A stretch of 64,000 bases of DNA from Erinaceus europaeus (lineage: Eukaryota; Chordata; Mammalia; Eulipotyphla; Erinaceidae), in contig NW_026647648.1 of NCBI RefSeq assembly GCF_950295315.1, forward strand, positions 17,437 to 81,436, in the 5' to 3' direction. Of this stretch, positions 20,109-31,099 are shown piece after piece. Each line of letters begins with the position of its first letter. Positions within the stretch are counted from its first letter, which is position 1. Below the pieces are notes generated by a model, which saw nothing but the letters and a program-made list of their open reading frames with translations, was not told the DNA's origin and did not search any database. The translations under genes were made by a program, and so were the position numbers.

Positions 20109-20520
20109 AAGCAAAACTTGTACCAGTTAAACCTTCAGTGATTTCCCACTATTCTCCTTTTCCTCTTTCTCTAGAAGATTCTCACATCCTAAATAAGACA
20201 TTAGAAAGTTAATGCTTTGAACTCTTGTGAAATCTAATTGAGGTTACAAGGCACATTGCTGGGCAGTGGGTCTCTGCCTCCAACTGAAATTGAGCACTGT
20301 AAATACTGGTGCCTGGGTACAGAGAGGGGGAACACTGATTTGCTTTGTGGGAGAAAAAAAAGACATACAGGCAAACACAAATGTTTAACTAAAGTGGACC
20401 CTGAGTTGTGGGGCCCAGACATGGATCATTAAAAAAGAGCTTCTCATGTATTCTAAACTCAAATGGTAGCCAGAGTGTAGGGCAAGTAAGTGTATAAATG
20501 TTGTGTTAAATAAACATTGG
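20109..20520. other. unique DNA
   Basis: Nothing recognised; short frames on both strands are unsupported. Confidence 0.4.
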
Positions 20521-20655
20521 AGGGGCCTGGGGAGATAGCATAATGGTTCTGCAAAGGACTCATGGCTATGGCTCTCAGGTCCCAGGTTCAGTCCCCAGAG
20601 CTGAGCAGTGCTCTGGTCTTTCTCTCTGTACCTCTATCTCCAAAAAACAAACAGT
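20521..20655 (+). mobile_element. SINE-C
   Basis: 'ggggcctggggagatagcataatgg', box B 'caggttcagtccc' and GAGCAGTGCTCTGG. Confidence 0.85.
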
Positions 20656-20821
20656 GGAGGTTGGCAGGACTGTGGGTGCCTAAAGGGAGTAGAGATGCCC
20701 TGGGAAAGTTCCTCTATGAGGGGACTATGAAGCTGAGTCAAATGAAATGAAGCCTGAGTGTTTTATTTATCTGTGTGTGTAGCCTAGTGATTTCACCCAC
20801 GAGTGATTTCACTGCTTCCAG

Positions 20822-20970
20822 GCCAACTTTTTTCCAGATAGGGAGGAAGAGACATCACAGCATCAAAACTTCCCCAAGGGCCATAGCACTCCCATATGGT
20901 GCCCTGCTCGAACCTGGGCCATGCACATGGCAAGGCAGGCACCCTACCAGATGAACTATCCCATCAGTTC
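20822..20970 (-). mobile_element. SINE-E, antisense
   Basis: 'ctcgaacctgggccatgcacatggcaaggcagg' is the reversed box B and signature. Confidence 0.7.
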
Positions 20971-21012
20971 ATAGCATTTCACTTTTAGATTCATTTCAAT
21001 GAGACAGATGAA

Positions 21013-21095
21013 GACCAGAGTGCTGCTTAGCACTGATTTATGGTGATGCTGGGGACAGAACCTGGTACCTTCAAGCCTCAGGCAGAGCATCTTAT
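21013..21095 (-). mobile_element. SINE-C fragment, antisense
   Basis: 'agagtgctgcttagcactgatttatggtgatgctggggacagaacctggtacc'. Confidence 0.65.
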
Positions 21096-21130
21096 TTTTA
21101 TTAACAGCTATTTTTCCCCACGTCCCTCCA

Positions 21131-21265
21131 GGACTAAGGAAACAACATAGTGGTTATACATAAGACTCTTATGCCCGAGGCTCCTAGGTTCTATCAGCCC
21201 ATACCACCATACAACAGAACTGAGCAGTGCTCTGGTTTTAAAATAGTAATAAACAAATTTTTAAA
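21131..21265 (+). mobile_element. SINE-C
   Basis: 'aacaacatagtggttatacataagactcttatgcccgaggctcctagg' and GAGCAGTGCTCTGG. Confidence 0.8.
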
Positions 21266-21280
21266 AATTAAAAAAAGGAG

Positions 21281-21445
21281 GGGGCTAGGCAGTGGCACAA
21301 CTGGTTAAGTGCATTTGTTACTATGCACAAGGACCCAGTTCAAGCTGCTGGTCCCAACCTGTAGGGGAAAGATTCAGGAATGGTGAAGCAGTGTTGTCTC
21401 CTCTCAATTTCTCTGTTCTCTCAAATAAAATAAAATAAAATACAA
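21281..21445 (+). mobile_element. SINE-B
   Basis: 'ggggctaggcagtggcacaactggtta'; shortened CT body; (AAAAT)n tail. Confidence 0.8.
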
Positions 21446-21463
21446 TGATAAAAAAAAGACCTA

Positions 21464-21995
21464 TGGAGTCGAGCAGTAGCACAGTGGGTTATGTGCACAT
21501 GGAGCAAAGCGCAAGGATCCCAGTTTGAGCCCCTGGCTCTCCACCTGCAGGGAAGTCGCTTCACAAGCAGTGAAGCAGGTCTGCAGGTGTCTCTTTCTCT
21601 CCCCCTCTCTGTCTTCCCCTCCTCTCTCCATTTCTCTCTGTCCTACCCAACAATGACAAGAATAACTACAACAGGGAGTTGGGCGGTGGCGCAGTGGGTT
21701 AAGCGCACGTGGCGCAAAGCACAAGGACCGGCATAAGGATCCCGGTTCAAGCCCCCGGCTCCCCACCTGCAGGGGAGTCACTTCACAGGGGGTGAAGCAG
21801 GTCTGCAGGTGTCTAGCTTTCTCTCCCCCTGTCTTCTCCTCCTCTCTCCATTTCTCTCTGTCCTGACAACAATGATTTCAACAACAACAACAATGAAAAA
21901 CAACAAGGGCAACAAAAGGGAAAATAAATATTTTTTTAAAAAAAGAACAACTACAACAATAAAACAAGGGCAACAAAAGGGAATAAATAAATAAA
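21464..21995 (+). mobile_element. SINE-A split by a second SINE-A
   Basis: The outer copy is 21464-21674 and resumes near 21946 with 'agaacaactacaacaataaaac', matching 'agaataactacaaca' just before the inner copy. The 15-bp near-identity is the inner element's TSD. Confidence 0.85.
21675..21945 (+). mobile_element. Inner SINE-A
   Basis: Well-preserved head 'gttgggcggtggcgcagtgg' and box B 'cggttcaagccc'; tail at 21930-21945. Confidence 0.88.
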
Positions 21996-22177
21996 TAAAT
22001 AATACAAAGACCTTTCCCATCTTAAGGGGTGGTGGAAGACAAGGAACAGATCAAGAATTCTATTTGGTGCAATGACACAGGAACTTTCGTGGTGGGTATG
22101 GTGTGTGTGTACACACATACATGAATGTATGAAACTATTCCTAAAATCTTGCATTACTGTTAGCCAATAAAGAAATT

Positions 22178-22218
22178 GTGCGTTGGGCAGTGATGCACTT
22201 GGTTAAGCACACGTATCA
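22178..22218 (+). mobile_element. 41-bp SINE head with perfect TSD
   Basis: Only the SINE 5' head (gcgttgggcagtgatgcact...) is present, with no body or A-tail, between perfect 14-bp repeats ccaataaagaaatt (22164-22177 and 22219-22232). Confidence 0.85.
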
Positions 22219-22232
22219 CCAATAAAGAAATT

Positions 22233-22640
22233 CTTATAAACCTTTCCAGTGTCCTGGCAGTCCTGTTGACAGGTGAGGGAGCCACACATGTAAGATACCT
22301 AGTGACTTGAAAAGGTCACTTGGCTAAGAGGCTGAGACAAGTTGAAACCCAATGGCACTTTTGACTCCTACAGGCAAATATCTCCTGCCCCACATACACA
22401 TCCCACCTTGGAGGCGGCAAGGGGCCCAGGGGGTATTCTGGAGTTCCCCTGGAACCCACACATTTGCTTACCACTATTCCTGTTCCCGCTTCACTTTCCA
22501 CTGCCCTGGGTCCCAAGTTACTTCCACCAAGTCCTAGCAAGGTGGCCTCCCTCAACACTCCCTAGTCCCATGTCCAAAAGGAAGAATTAACAATAAAGAA
22601 AAAAAGAGAACCAAAGATCCCACTCCATCTCATTAAGAAA
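22233..22640. other. unique DNA
   Basis: No repeat or exon supported; overlapping 60-82-codon frames occur on both strands. Confidence 0.4.
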
Positions 22641-22880
22641 GTAAACATAAGAGCCATCTAAGTGTCTAATTAAGCTTCTAATTAGTCCCTGCTTGTTACT
22701 AATGCAAATTAGATTACTCCGCTTAACTACAGCATGTCCACAACACCCTTGTTAATTGCGGCCTTTTGAAATTAAATTACTCCCTAATTAGCATATCAAA
22801 GCCATTGATTCGGAGCTGGGAAGGATGAGGGCAAGAGGAGCCGAGTGCCAAGTTTGGTTAATCAGAGGGCTAATTAAATA
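22640..22880. promoter_or_regulatory. Candidate conserved enhancer 2
   Basis: Very dense TAAT cores: TCTAATTAAGC, TCTAATTAGTCC, octamer-like ATGCAAATTAG, TTGTTAATTGCGG, GAAATTAAATTAC, CCTAATTAGC and GGCTAATTAAATAG. There is also ATTGATTCGG. Repeat-free and strongly biased towards homeodomain/POU sites. Confidence 0.62.
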
Positions 22881-23044
22881 GTGACGTCTTATGTGGGGGG
22901 CCTGCTGGTTAAGGGGTGGGGTGACCCACCCTGGTCCTGAGCGGCCATCTGGAGCTTGATTCCGGTAGTGCCCACGGTGCCAGGGGCACAGGAGGGACTC
23001 CAGCTGGTTAGGCCACTGGGTCTCTAGGTGCAGTCTGTCCCTAC

Positions 23045-23233
23045 CCTCCTTCTTTGTTTATTCGGTGGTCTTTCTTTTTTTTCTTCATAAACACCATTCC
23101 CACCACCAAAAGACTTTGTCCCATCCCACCCCCCACTGCTTGCCCCATGAAGCCGAACATACACCCTCACCCTCAACCCAGGGTTTTTACTTTGGTGCCC
23201 TACTCCAAATTCAGTCAAATCCTGCTTTGAGTC

Positions 23234-23245
<12 letters not shown>
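23045..23245 (-). mobile_element. Family-T-like 3' fragment, antisense
   Basis: 'caccattcccaccaccaaaag' is the reverse of the 'ggtggtgggaat-gtgt' 3' motif shared by the T copies near 39, 41 and 54 kb. The relationship is tentative. Confidence 0.45.
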
Positions 23246-23247
<2 letters not shown>

Positions 23248-23264
<17 letters not shown>

Positions 23265-23572
23265 GCCACCAGGGTTATTGCTGGAGCTCGGTGCCGTGCC
23301 AGCACTGCGAATCTATTGCTCCTGGCAGTCATTCCCCCCTCCCTTTTTCAAATTTTTTATTTGATATGAGAGAGAGAAGTTGAGAAGGAAGGTAGGGGGA
23401 GATAGAGGGAGAAAGAAAGGTAGACAGACACCTGTAGACCTGCTTCATGACTTGTGCCTGCTGCTGCAGGGGAGGAGTGGAGGAAGTGGGGCTTGAACCT
23501 GGGTCTTTTCGCAGGTCCTTGACCATAGTACTATGTGTGCTTAACCAGGTGCACTATCAACTGCCCCCCTTC
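23248..23572 (-). mobile_element. SINE-A, antisense
   Basis: Starts in an 18+ T run, 'gccaccagggttattgctggagct', reversed distal module, purine run and reversed head ending 'gcactatcaactgcccccc'. Confidence 0.8.
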
Positions 23573-23631
23573 TTTCTTTTTTTTTCCTTCCTTCCTTCTT
23601 CCTTCCTTCCTTTCCCCTCCTTCCTTCCATC
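23573..23631. repeat. (TTCC)n tract
   Basis: Imperfect tetranucleotide pyrimidine run. Confidence 0.8.
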
Positions 23632-23746
23632 CCTCTGCCAGAGCACTGCTCAGCTGTGGTGGTGGTGGGAGGACTGAACTTGGGACTTTGAATCTCAGAC
23701 ATTAAAATCTTTTTGCATATGCATCATGCTATTCCACCTGCCCACT
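23632..23746 (-). mobile_element. SINE-C, antisense
   Basis: 'ccagagcactgctcagctgtggtgg...actgaacttgggac'. Confidence 0.8.
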
Positions 23747-23757
23747 TAGTACTTTCT

Positions 23758-24023
23758 CTTTTTTTATTTATTTTTCCCTTTTGTTGCCCTTGTTTTTTAT
23801 TGTTGTTGTTATTGATGTCATTGTTGGATAGGACAGAGAGAAATGGAGAGAGATGGGGAAGACAGAGAGGGAGAGAGAAAGATAAGACACCTGGAGACCT
23901 GCTTCACTGCTTATGAAGCGACTCCCCTGCAGGTGGGGAGCCGGGGGCTCGAACCGGGATCCTTATGCCAGTCCTTGCGCTTTGTGCCATGTGTGCTTAA
24001 CCCGCCTGACCCCCGCCCCCACC
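23758..24023 (-). mobile_element. SINE-A, antisense, with TSD
   Basis: TSD tagtactttct at 23747-23757 and 24024-24034. The reversed box B is intact (ctcgaaccgggatcc). Confidence 0.9.
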
Positions 24024-24255
24024 TAGTACTTTCTAAGTAGAAAATTCACAGGGATCTTGGGCACCAATTTAGGAGCATCCAACACAAGATTTAGCATCCT
24101 TCCACATTTCTCTTTTTTTTTTTTTCAGTGAGTTCTAGAAGGGAAACTTCTGTTCTTTAGTGGCCCCTTTGGTTCCATTCCTGAAGACAGTTCCTTCCCT
24201 GAACAAAAAGTACTAGTGTGGAGGATGGATCTAGGGTGATGGTTTTCTTTTCTTT

Positions 24256-24370
24256 TTAAACCTTTGTTTGAGAGAAAGAGAACCAGAGCATCACTCTGGC
24301 ACATGCACTACTGAGGACTGAACTTGGGACCTCATGGCTTACCCACTCACTGTCACCTTCTGGCTATCAC
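24256..24370 (-). mobile_element. SINE-D, antisense
   Basis: 'agagcatcactctggcacatgcactactgaggactgaacttgggacctcat'. Confidence 0.8.
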
Positions 24371-25110
24371 CAAGAGGGTGATCATTTTCACAGAGGGGGA
24401 GCCGCTTGGAATGAGATAGGCCCTCTCTTGTATAGGCTCTACATAGTCTCCCTGCATACAGCCCCGCCAATCCTACTCTCCCTTGAAGAATGAAGAAGGG
24501 TAGAGAGAGTTACTAACCAAAATGCCCTAAGGGGCTAGGTGTCTCACCTAGGGGCCCAGGTGAGAAGTGAAGGCCACTTAATCCCAGTTTATCCTCACCT
24601 CACACCACATACAGGCTCCAGGGTTTTTCAAAAGAAGTTCAACTGATGCTATTTATGTGAAAGACACCATTGTTAGAAAACTTGTATGGGTCAGGTTTTG
24701 ACCTTGGGTCCCATGGCCAGCTTTTCAGAGAGGCAAGGTTCCAGTTAGCTGTGTGACCTTGGGCAAGTGGCATTACTTCTCTGTGTTTAGGAACTATCGC
24801 CAGCTGGAGACTCAGGTTGTGAGGATCAGAAGTAGGAGATGTGTCAGATTATCAAAACATGGGTTGTCAGTTAGTATCTAATATGCCTGCCATAGTCCTC
24901 ATCCAGATTGAGAGGCCATCGAAAATCTACCCCCCACCCTCCATACAGAAAGCAGAAACTGGGCTTCCAAGTATTTGGGGGAATGTTAACGGTTTGCTTC
25001 TGCAGGTGTGAGCAGCTAGGAAATACCATATGTATAGCAATGTCCTTTGCCCTGGTAGTTTAATGGGTCAGGCTGGCAGTGGCTAAGTGATTTCTAAAAA
25101 GATGGAATTT
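24371..25110. other. mostly unique DNA with one MIR
   Basis: Apart from the MIR near 24700-24800 nothing is recognised. Confidence 0.4.
24690..24810 (+). mobile_element. MIR
   Basis: 'agctgtgtgaccttgggcaagtggcattacttctctgtgttt' is a textbook MIR core. Confidence 0.8.
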
Positions 25111-25111
25111 T

Positions 25112-25325
25112 CAGGCCAGCGGTGTAGCACTTGGTTAAGTGCACATGTTATCTATCATAGGCAAGGGCACAGGTTCAAGCCTGCAGTCCTCCACCTGCAG
25201 GGGGAAATTTTTCCCAAGCGACACCATGAAGCAGTAAGTACTGCAGGTGTCTCTCTTTCTGCCCCCTCCCATTTCTGTCTCTATCCAAAAAAAAAAAATC
25301 ATAAAATAAAATATTCTTTTAAAAA
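25112..25325 (+). mobile_element. SINE-B
   Basis: 'aggccagcggtgtagcacttggtta', box B 'aggttcaagcc'; interrupted A-tail. Confidence 0.85.
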
Positions 25326-25345
25326 TATGGAAATTTTGTGTATAC

Positions 25346-25490
25346 AGCTCGGGAGGTGGAGTAGTGACAAAGCACTGCCCCTCTCCAGCATGAAGATCCT
25401 TGGGTTCAATCCTAAGCACTCCATGTGCCAGTGTGATTCTCTGAGTCTCTCTCCCTCTCCCCTGTCTTTCATAAATAAGTAAATATGTAA
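25346..25490 (+). mobile_element. SINE-C/D
   Basis: 'gctcgggaggtggagtagtgacaaagc...gggttcaatcctaagcac...catgtgccagtgtgattctctg'. Confidence 0.7.
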
Positions 25491-25749
25491 CTGGTTAGTC
25501 AGTGTCGTTGTCATCCTGTGGCCCTCCCCAGGGGGAGAGAGGGAGAGAGAGAGAGAGACTATGCATAGCGAATGGGCGGGCTCCTGGGAGTCTGTCCCCA
25601 GCACTCCCTCCCCGTCCTCTACAAGCTTCTCACCAGCAGCCCCTACAGAACACAGGGTCAGGGTCAGGGCCAGATTCCCAAAGGGTGAGGTTTTGTTGAT
25701 CTAAGCAGGGATCAAACAGCGCCCAGGGGAGAGCACAACTCAGAAGTGG

Positions 25750-26130
25750 GGAATCCTAGGCAGTGCCTCTTCCATGGGTATCCACCTCAGGCAAATAGAG
25801 CAAAAGAGTCTAGAGCAGCGGCTTTTCATTTGAGGAAATGAGTGAAATTAAAATCAAGGCAGAGAAAGAAAAATGAGGGGCGAGGCTGTCCCAGTGTGAG
25901 GGGGAGAGTGGTATAGAGCAGAAAAGCAGCGGCAGCCCGCCTCACCGAGCTCTCTCCCAACGAGATTCAATTAATTGATAACAAGAGGCATCAAATTAAT
26001 TTCTGGAGGATGTGAGATTCTGATGAAGGGAAACCTCCGCGATGGGGATCGGACAGCGCCCCCTTTTAATCAGGCCCAGCTGCCTAATAAGGAAGGAGAC
26101 TTGCCCGGCTACAGGGTCACCTGCCCTATA
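25750..26130. promoter_or_regulatory. Candidate conserved enhancer 3
   Basis: Includes GTGAAATTAAAATCAAGG, GATTCAATTAATTGATAAC, CATCAAATTAATTTCTGG and CCCCTTTTAATCAGG with CAGCTG, repeat-free and next to the CpG-island domain. The 185-codon minus frame across it is treated as accidental. Confidence 0.55.
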
Positions 26131-28285
26131 CTTCCTATGGGCCTCTTTAGAGAAGGGGCAGAGGCAAAGGGTCTGGTGGAACAAAGAGAACACCCAGGCC
26201 TTGCGCCCTTCTTCCCCCTGCCCAACCGCCCTTCTTCCCCCTGCCCAACCCGGAGGCCTGAGGCTTGAAGGGTATTGGAGACACATTCCTGAGGTCACAG
26301 GGGAATTGGGGATTAATAGGAGTTCTGGTACTAGAGGTTCCTTCTGGGTGAGTGTGGGTGGACCTAGTTCTTCAGCCCCGATTTGCAGAGTCAGCCTCTG
26401 ACAAGGAAAGCAGCAGGGAGTGCAGCAAGGCGCCTGGGTGGCCCTCCTAGAGGTTGAGAGACTGAGGTCTCCGCTGCTTATGTCCCCCTCTTCCACCATT
26501 CCCTGAGCCCTTGGCACTCTCTGAGGGATGGCTAGAAACATCCAAAGCTTCATTCCCAGGCTCAGGTTTCAGAGATCACGGGTGCTCACCGAGGTCAGGG
26601 AAATGTTGGCCGCCAGAACTAGTAGTATGGAGAATGGAGAGTGCTCAGCCCAGCCTCTGTGGGGGCCTGGGAGACTCTGGGATGGGGGTTGGGGGGGGAA
26701 TCCCTGCAGTCTCTGGAAGGAGGGCTTCTCCCTAGTGAACCAACTCTGCATCCTTCATACATCTGAACCCTTCTGAGGCTCCTGTCCAGAGATGCTGAAG
26801 CTAGGGGCAATCTCCAAGTTCAACACCTCGCTCTCAAGTGCTTACCACACAGCCACTGCTCCCTGCAAACAGCACCCCAAACTCTCCCCAGTTGTGCCTC
26901 CCCAGCCCTTTCCTTCCTGGGTTCAAATGTGCAACCAACCAGGGGATCCCTGAAGGAAGGGGGAAGTGGGCCACTCAGTTTTGTAGGTTGGAGCACTTCC
27001 CCCCACCCTTGTCTCTTTGAAGTATGGACTAGAGAACTGGATAGGCAAATCCGAGGGAGCCCATCTCAGAAGGGAAACAAGATCCCAGGTCTCCTCACCT
27101 GTGCCTCCAGTTTCATTCCCAGCCAGGCCTTCCAGCGGGTGAAGGTAGGTAGGTGGGTATCTGCCTTGCTAGGGAGTTTCAAAGTCTACTCCCAGGCACT
27201 CATCCCAAAGACAGCTTACAACTTGCTCGCTGTGGTTTTCTAGGCTGCAAATGAGCAACCTCTTTTTAAAATCTCTTTACCCTCTTAAAATTTATCCATG
27301 TTAATGTTCATGGCCCCCATGGCACACAAGTGCTCCAGGATGGTTGCAGATTGGAGTCAGAGGTAGGAAGTCCAGGGCTGATTCTGAGCCCACCCTGTCC
27401 TCAGGCATCACCCCCGCCCTTCCGGCTGATGGGAATTCTGCACAGCTTCCACCTGACTACCTAACTGAACAAATGCCAGTCACTATTTTATGTATTACAC
27501 TCCATCTTGCCCCCACACACACCCTCTCCGTTGCAATGGCACCTAGTCATATGTCATCAGAACCAACTCTAAGTGAGGGGAAAAAAAATGCTATTTACTT
27601 TTGGCCGCCATTTACCAATGACCTGCTCACTCTTAAGCTCCTAGCTCTGGAGGATCCATTTGGTCAGAGCCATCAGGACTCAGTATAGGCCACATGGCAA
27701 TCAAGGCCCAGAGAGAAGAGAGGTGCAGGACTGCACTGCAGCAAAGTCCCTGGGAAGAGATTCTTGGGTTAGATGTCAAGCTTGGATTTGAGGGTCCAAA
27801 GCCCCATGGCCCTGTTCAAATGTGCTTCTTTTGTGCTGGAAGCTCTTGACTTCTAGCTCAGGAAGGCATGCCTTCAGTCCAATTGTAAGAGGGGCCACTG
27901 ACTGCCATCTCAAAAGATCACTGCAACCACATGGTTCGGAGTAGAGTTCCTGCTGTGATTTGGGCCTGGTGGAGCTGCCAGTGTGGCAAAGAAGATATAC
28001 ATATCCCAGAATCTGGAGTTGCTGGAAGAGTCCACAACTTTGGGCTTAAGGGGAATGTTCTTTTTTGCTTCTTTAAAATGATCTGGCCAGTGGCAGGTTC
28101 CAAATGGAGACTGGAAGCCAAATGTGTCTTCTGTGAGTCTGTGGAGGCTAAAGCTGCAGACACTAGAAGTATCCCTTTTTGAAAAGAGGTGGTGCCAACC
28201 ACCCCTCTCTCCCCACTCTTCTGGATATGCCTCCCCCCCCCCATTTATTATATAATCTGTCACCATGAGTATCTTAGAAGAGTGG
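26131..28285. other. unique, SINE-free DNA
   Basis: About 2.1 kb with no young repeat. Frames of 100-185 codons occur on both strands without splice or codon support. A possibly conserved AT-rich patch is at 27245-27320 (gcaaatgagcaacctctttttaaaatc). No gene supported. Confidence 0.45.
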
Positions 28286-28289
28286 GGGA

Positions 28290-28468
28290 AGGGCATGGGC
28301 AGTGGCACACCCAGTAGAGGGCTCATGTTACAGTGCACAAGGAGCTGGGTTCAAGCTCCAGGTCTCCACCTGTAGGGGGGAAGCTTCATGAGCAGTGAAG
28401 CAGTAATGCAGGTATCTCTCTTCCCCTGGATCTCTCTCTTCCCTCTTAATTTCTGTCTCCATCCAAAC
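28290..28468 (+). mobile_element. SINE-B, the only young SINE in the CpG-island domain
   Basis: 'gggcatgggcagtggcacaccc', box B 'gggttcaagctcc', CT-rich body. Confidence 0.85.
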
Positions 28469-28532
28469 ATATATATATATATAGACACACACATATATAC
28501 ATACATATATATACACATACATATACATATAT
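28469..28532. repeat. (TA)n/(CATA)n microsatellite
   Basis: Follows the SINE tail: alternating ATAT, ACACAC and ATACAT. Confidence 0.85.
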
Positions 28533-28694
28533 GAAGAAGGAGCAAGGTGGGGGAGTGGGAGTGACTGAACTTTCCAGTCTCGCACAGGTGAAAATACCAG
28601 GTTCTGAACCCAGACCCAACCATCAACCATAAAAGGGAGGCTTTGGGTGGGTCCAGCGGTGAGCTTGTGTGGGAAGCAGGAGGGAGCTGGCAGG

Positions 28695-28850
28695 TACTCC
28701 CTGCCCCATGTTTTAGTCCCAGCTCTACCACTAACTAGCTATGTAACCTCAGACAAGCTGCTGCTTCTCTCTGTGCTTCATTTCCCCAACCCCCCAAATG
28801 GAGGCTAATCCTCAAGCATTTCTAGTAGTAAGTCCAACATGTGGCTTGGC
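28695..28850 (+). mobile_element. MIR
   Basis: 'cccagctctaccactaactagctatgtaacctcagacaagc' followed by 'cttcatttcccc'. Confidence 0.82.
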
Positions 28851-28869
28851 GGTGCTGCAAACCTAATAA

Positions 28870-29070
28870 TAAAAGCCACCCCTTGGTCAGCACTGAGTGT
28901 GTCAGGCACTGTGCTATGCACTTTACATCTCCTCCACTCCACTCCACAGCCAGCTCTCCAAGGTGGGCATTACTGACCTACTTTATATACTTGGAACGTG
29001 AGGTACCCACAGCTTAATTAAGTTCCCTAGAGTCCCATCACTATGGGACAAGTTTTTCCAGAGTCTTTTC
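28870..29070 (-). mobile_element. MIR, antisense
   Basis: 'gtgtcaggcactgtgctatgcactttacatctcctcc' and later 'ggtgggcattactgac' follow the reversed MIR order. Confidence 0.7.
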
Positions 29071-29282
29071 TGCTCTGACCCACGCTGTGGCCCGGGGAGG
29101 CCCGAGCTCCCTGCCCTGAGTTCCAAAGTCCTGGAATCAAGGCGGAGGAAGTCATTTCAAGCAGAAGGAACCTCAGAGTCCTGTCAAAGCTGGTACATGC
29201 TCTGCCTTGGCCTGGGGATGTTGGAATTGCTGGAAGCTCATGGTAGGGAACTGTATGAAGCTCCTTAGCTGGAAGAAATTGT

Positions 29283-29285
<3 letters not shown>
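29071..29285. other. unique DNA
   Basis: No feature recognised. Confidence 0.4.
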
Positions 29286-29327
<42 letters not shown>

Positions 29328-29336
29328 TGTATGTGT
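29286..29336. repeat. (GT)n microsatellite
   Basis: About 25 dinucleotides with two A interruptions. Confidence 0.95.
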
Positions 29337-31099
29337 GGACTATTAGGAAAATAAAAGCACTGTGCTTGTTTGGGATGTTTCTAGTGAAACTTGCATTTCA
29401 GATGAAGAAGCAGAAAAACCAGCAGACAGTGGAGCAGCAAAGGGCAAGGATGAGGGGAAGGAGGGCACAGTTACTTCCAGGGTGTGGCAGAGCTGAGAAG
29501 CCCTAGCACCTTCTACTTGCCCTCGTTGCCACCCTCCTGTCTTCGGTGAGATCTTATCTCTCCCTCCTAGCCCGACAATGTGGGGTCCAAGGAACAAACA
29601 GACCCCAGCCTTCCTGACTTGGGTACTCCAGCGCCCAGCCTGGGGCTTGCCCAGACAGAATAGAGGCTCAGCAAACATTTGGGGGAATTACTGGATCAAA
29701 AGGAACCCCCTCAAGACCTCCTATTTTTAACTCTCTCTGAGGAAGAAGACTGTTTGCAGTAGGGGCCCAGCAGGATATGCACATTCCTGGCAAGAAAGCA
29801 CCAAGCTGCCAGAAATCAGAAAGGATGTCTCTGGCCAAAGGCAGAGGGTAGGTAGGGGTGGAGTGTAGGTGTTAAGGCACTTAGGTGGAGGACAGGGGCA
29901 GGTCTTTTTGCAAGTTGAGCTCAACCTAATCTATTCCCAGCATTCTCCAGCACTGGGACCAGCCCTTTCTCTCCTCAGGGTGCAGGGGTTCCCCCAACTC
30001 CATAACTACTGGGAAACCTGCCCAGGACTGGGTAGATAGAAAACCCCACCCAAGGCCAATGCTTAATGCCAGGAGAGAGCCCTGTGTCCCTCCCCACCCC
30101 CATCCCTATTCAGTGCCAAAGCTGGGGCCAGTAAGCTAGTGACTAGTGTTCTACAGAGATATTTAGATTTTACTGGGGGGTCAGGGGACACCCACAGCTC
30201 ACTTGTTTCACCTACCACCTTGCCTACTGACAAAAGTGGTATGATACTAGATGGGGAGCCCCTGGCCTCCCCAACACGGCTCTGCTTTTGAGAAGCTCAG
30301 ATGTAACAGGCCTGAAGTGTGCTGCTCAGGTGCCCATACAATGTCCTGACAGCCTGCTGAACCCTTGAAAGACAAAGTTTCTCAAGTTAAAATAATGATA
30401 AGAATAATAATAGTGGAAAAAGATAAAGGGAAAAGGAAAAAAAAAAAAAAAGTAACCTGTAGACTTCTCCCAGAAGCTGATTTCTGTGTGCTGGGCAGGT
30501 GTTTGAGGCAGGAGCCCTATGAGGCAGTGGCTGGCCTGCCAGGCCTTCTCAGAGCCTGGATCACCAATAATGCCCACCACCTGCAGGGCAGGTTCAATAA
30601 AAAAAAGTAAATAAATAAATTTTTAAAAAAGCCTTTCTGAGCTGAAAATCTTGGTGCCTCATGGTGTTCAGCTCCCTGGGTAGGTTGGTAAGATCCTCCC
30701 CTTGCAGACTTCCCGGCTGCTCTTTCTAATTGGGGGTCAGGGAAGCTGGGTCAACCCCTGGCTCTGACCCAGTCTGCCCCTCAAGCTGCCCTCCTGCATC
30801 CCTCTAAGACCCAACACAGAACTGGCTGGGGCAACTCAGGTGGCTGCTTTAAAACCTTCACAAATATGTTGAAATGAAAACCCCGCATTGGCCAAAATGC
30901 CCCTGGGCTTTCTTGGGGGACCGCTGGAATTACAAGTTTGGATACAGGTTTGCTCCTGGATAGGGGGGGATACCTCCACCCTTGCTCCAAACTGGAGAGT
31001 GGGGGTGTCAACCTACAGGTGATGGGGTGCTGGGGTGCCAGACAAGTGGACACTCTGAGCGCTTTAAGACCATGGTGCACGGGGCGGAAGGAAAATGGC
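29337..31099. other. unique, SINE-free DNA upstream of the CpG island's left edge
   Basis: Moderate GC, one A-rich tract (30413-30452) and an (AAAT) run (30596-30625). No exon supported. Confidence 0.4.

Noticed and set aside
25996..26553. 185-codon minus-strand frame
   Set aside because: No recognisable domain, no supporting splice sites, and it overlaps the enhancer-like block; an equally open frame lies opposite it.
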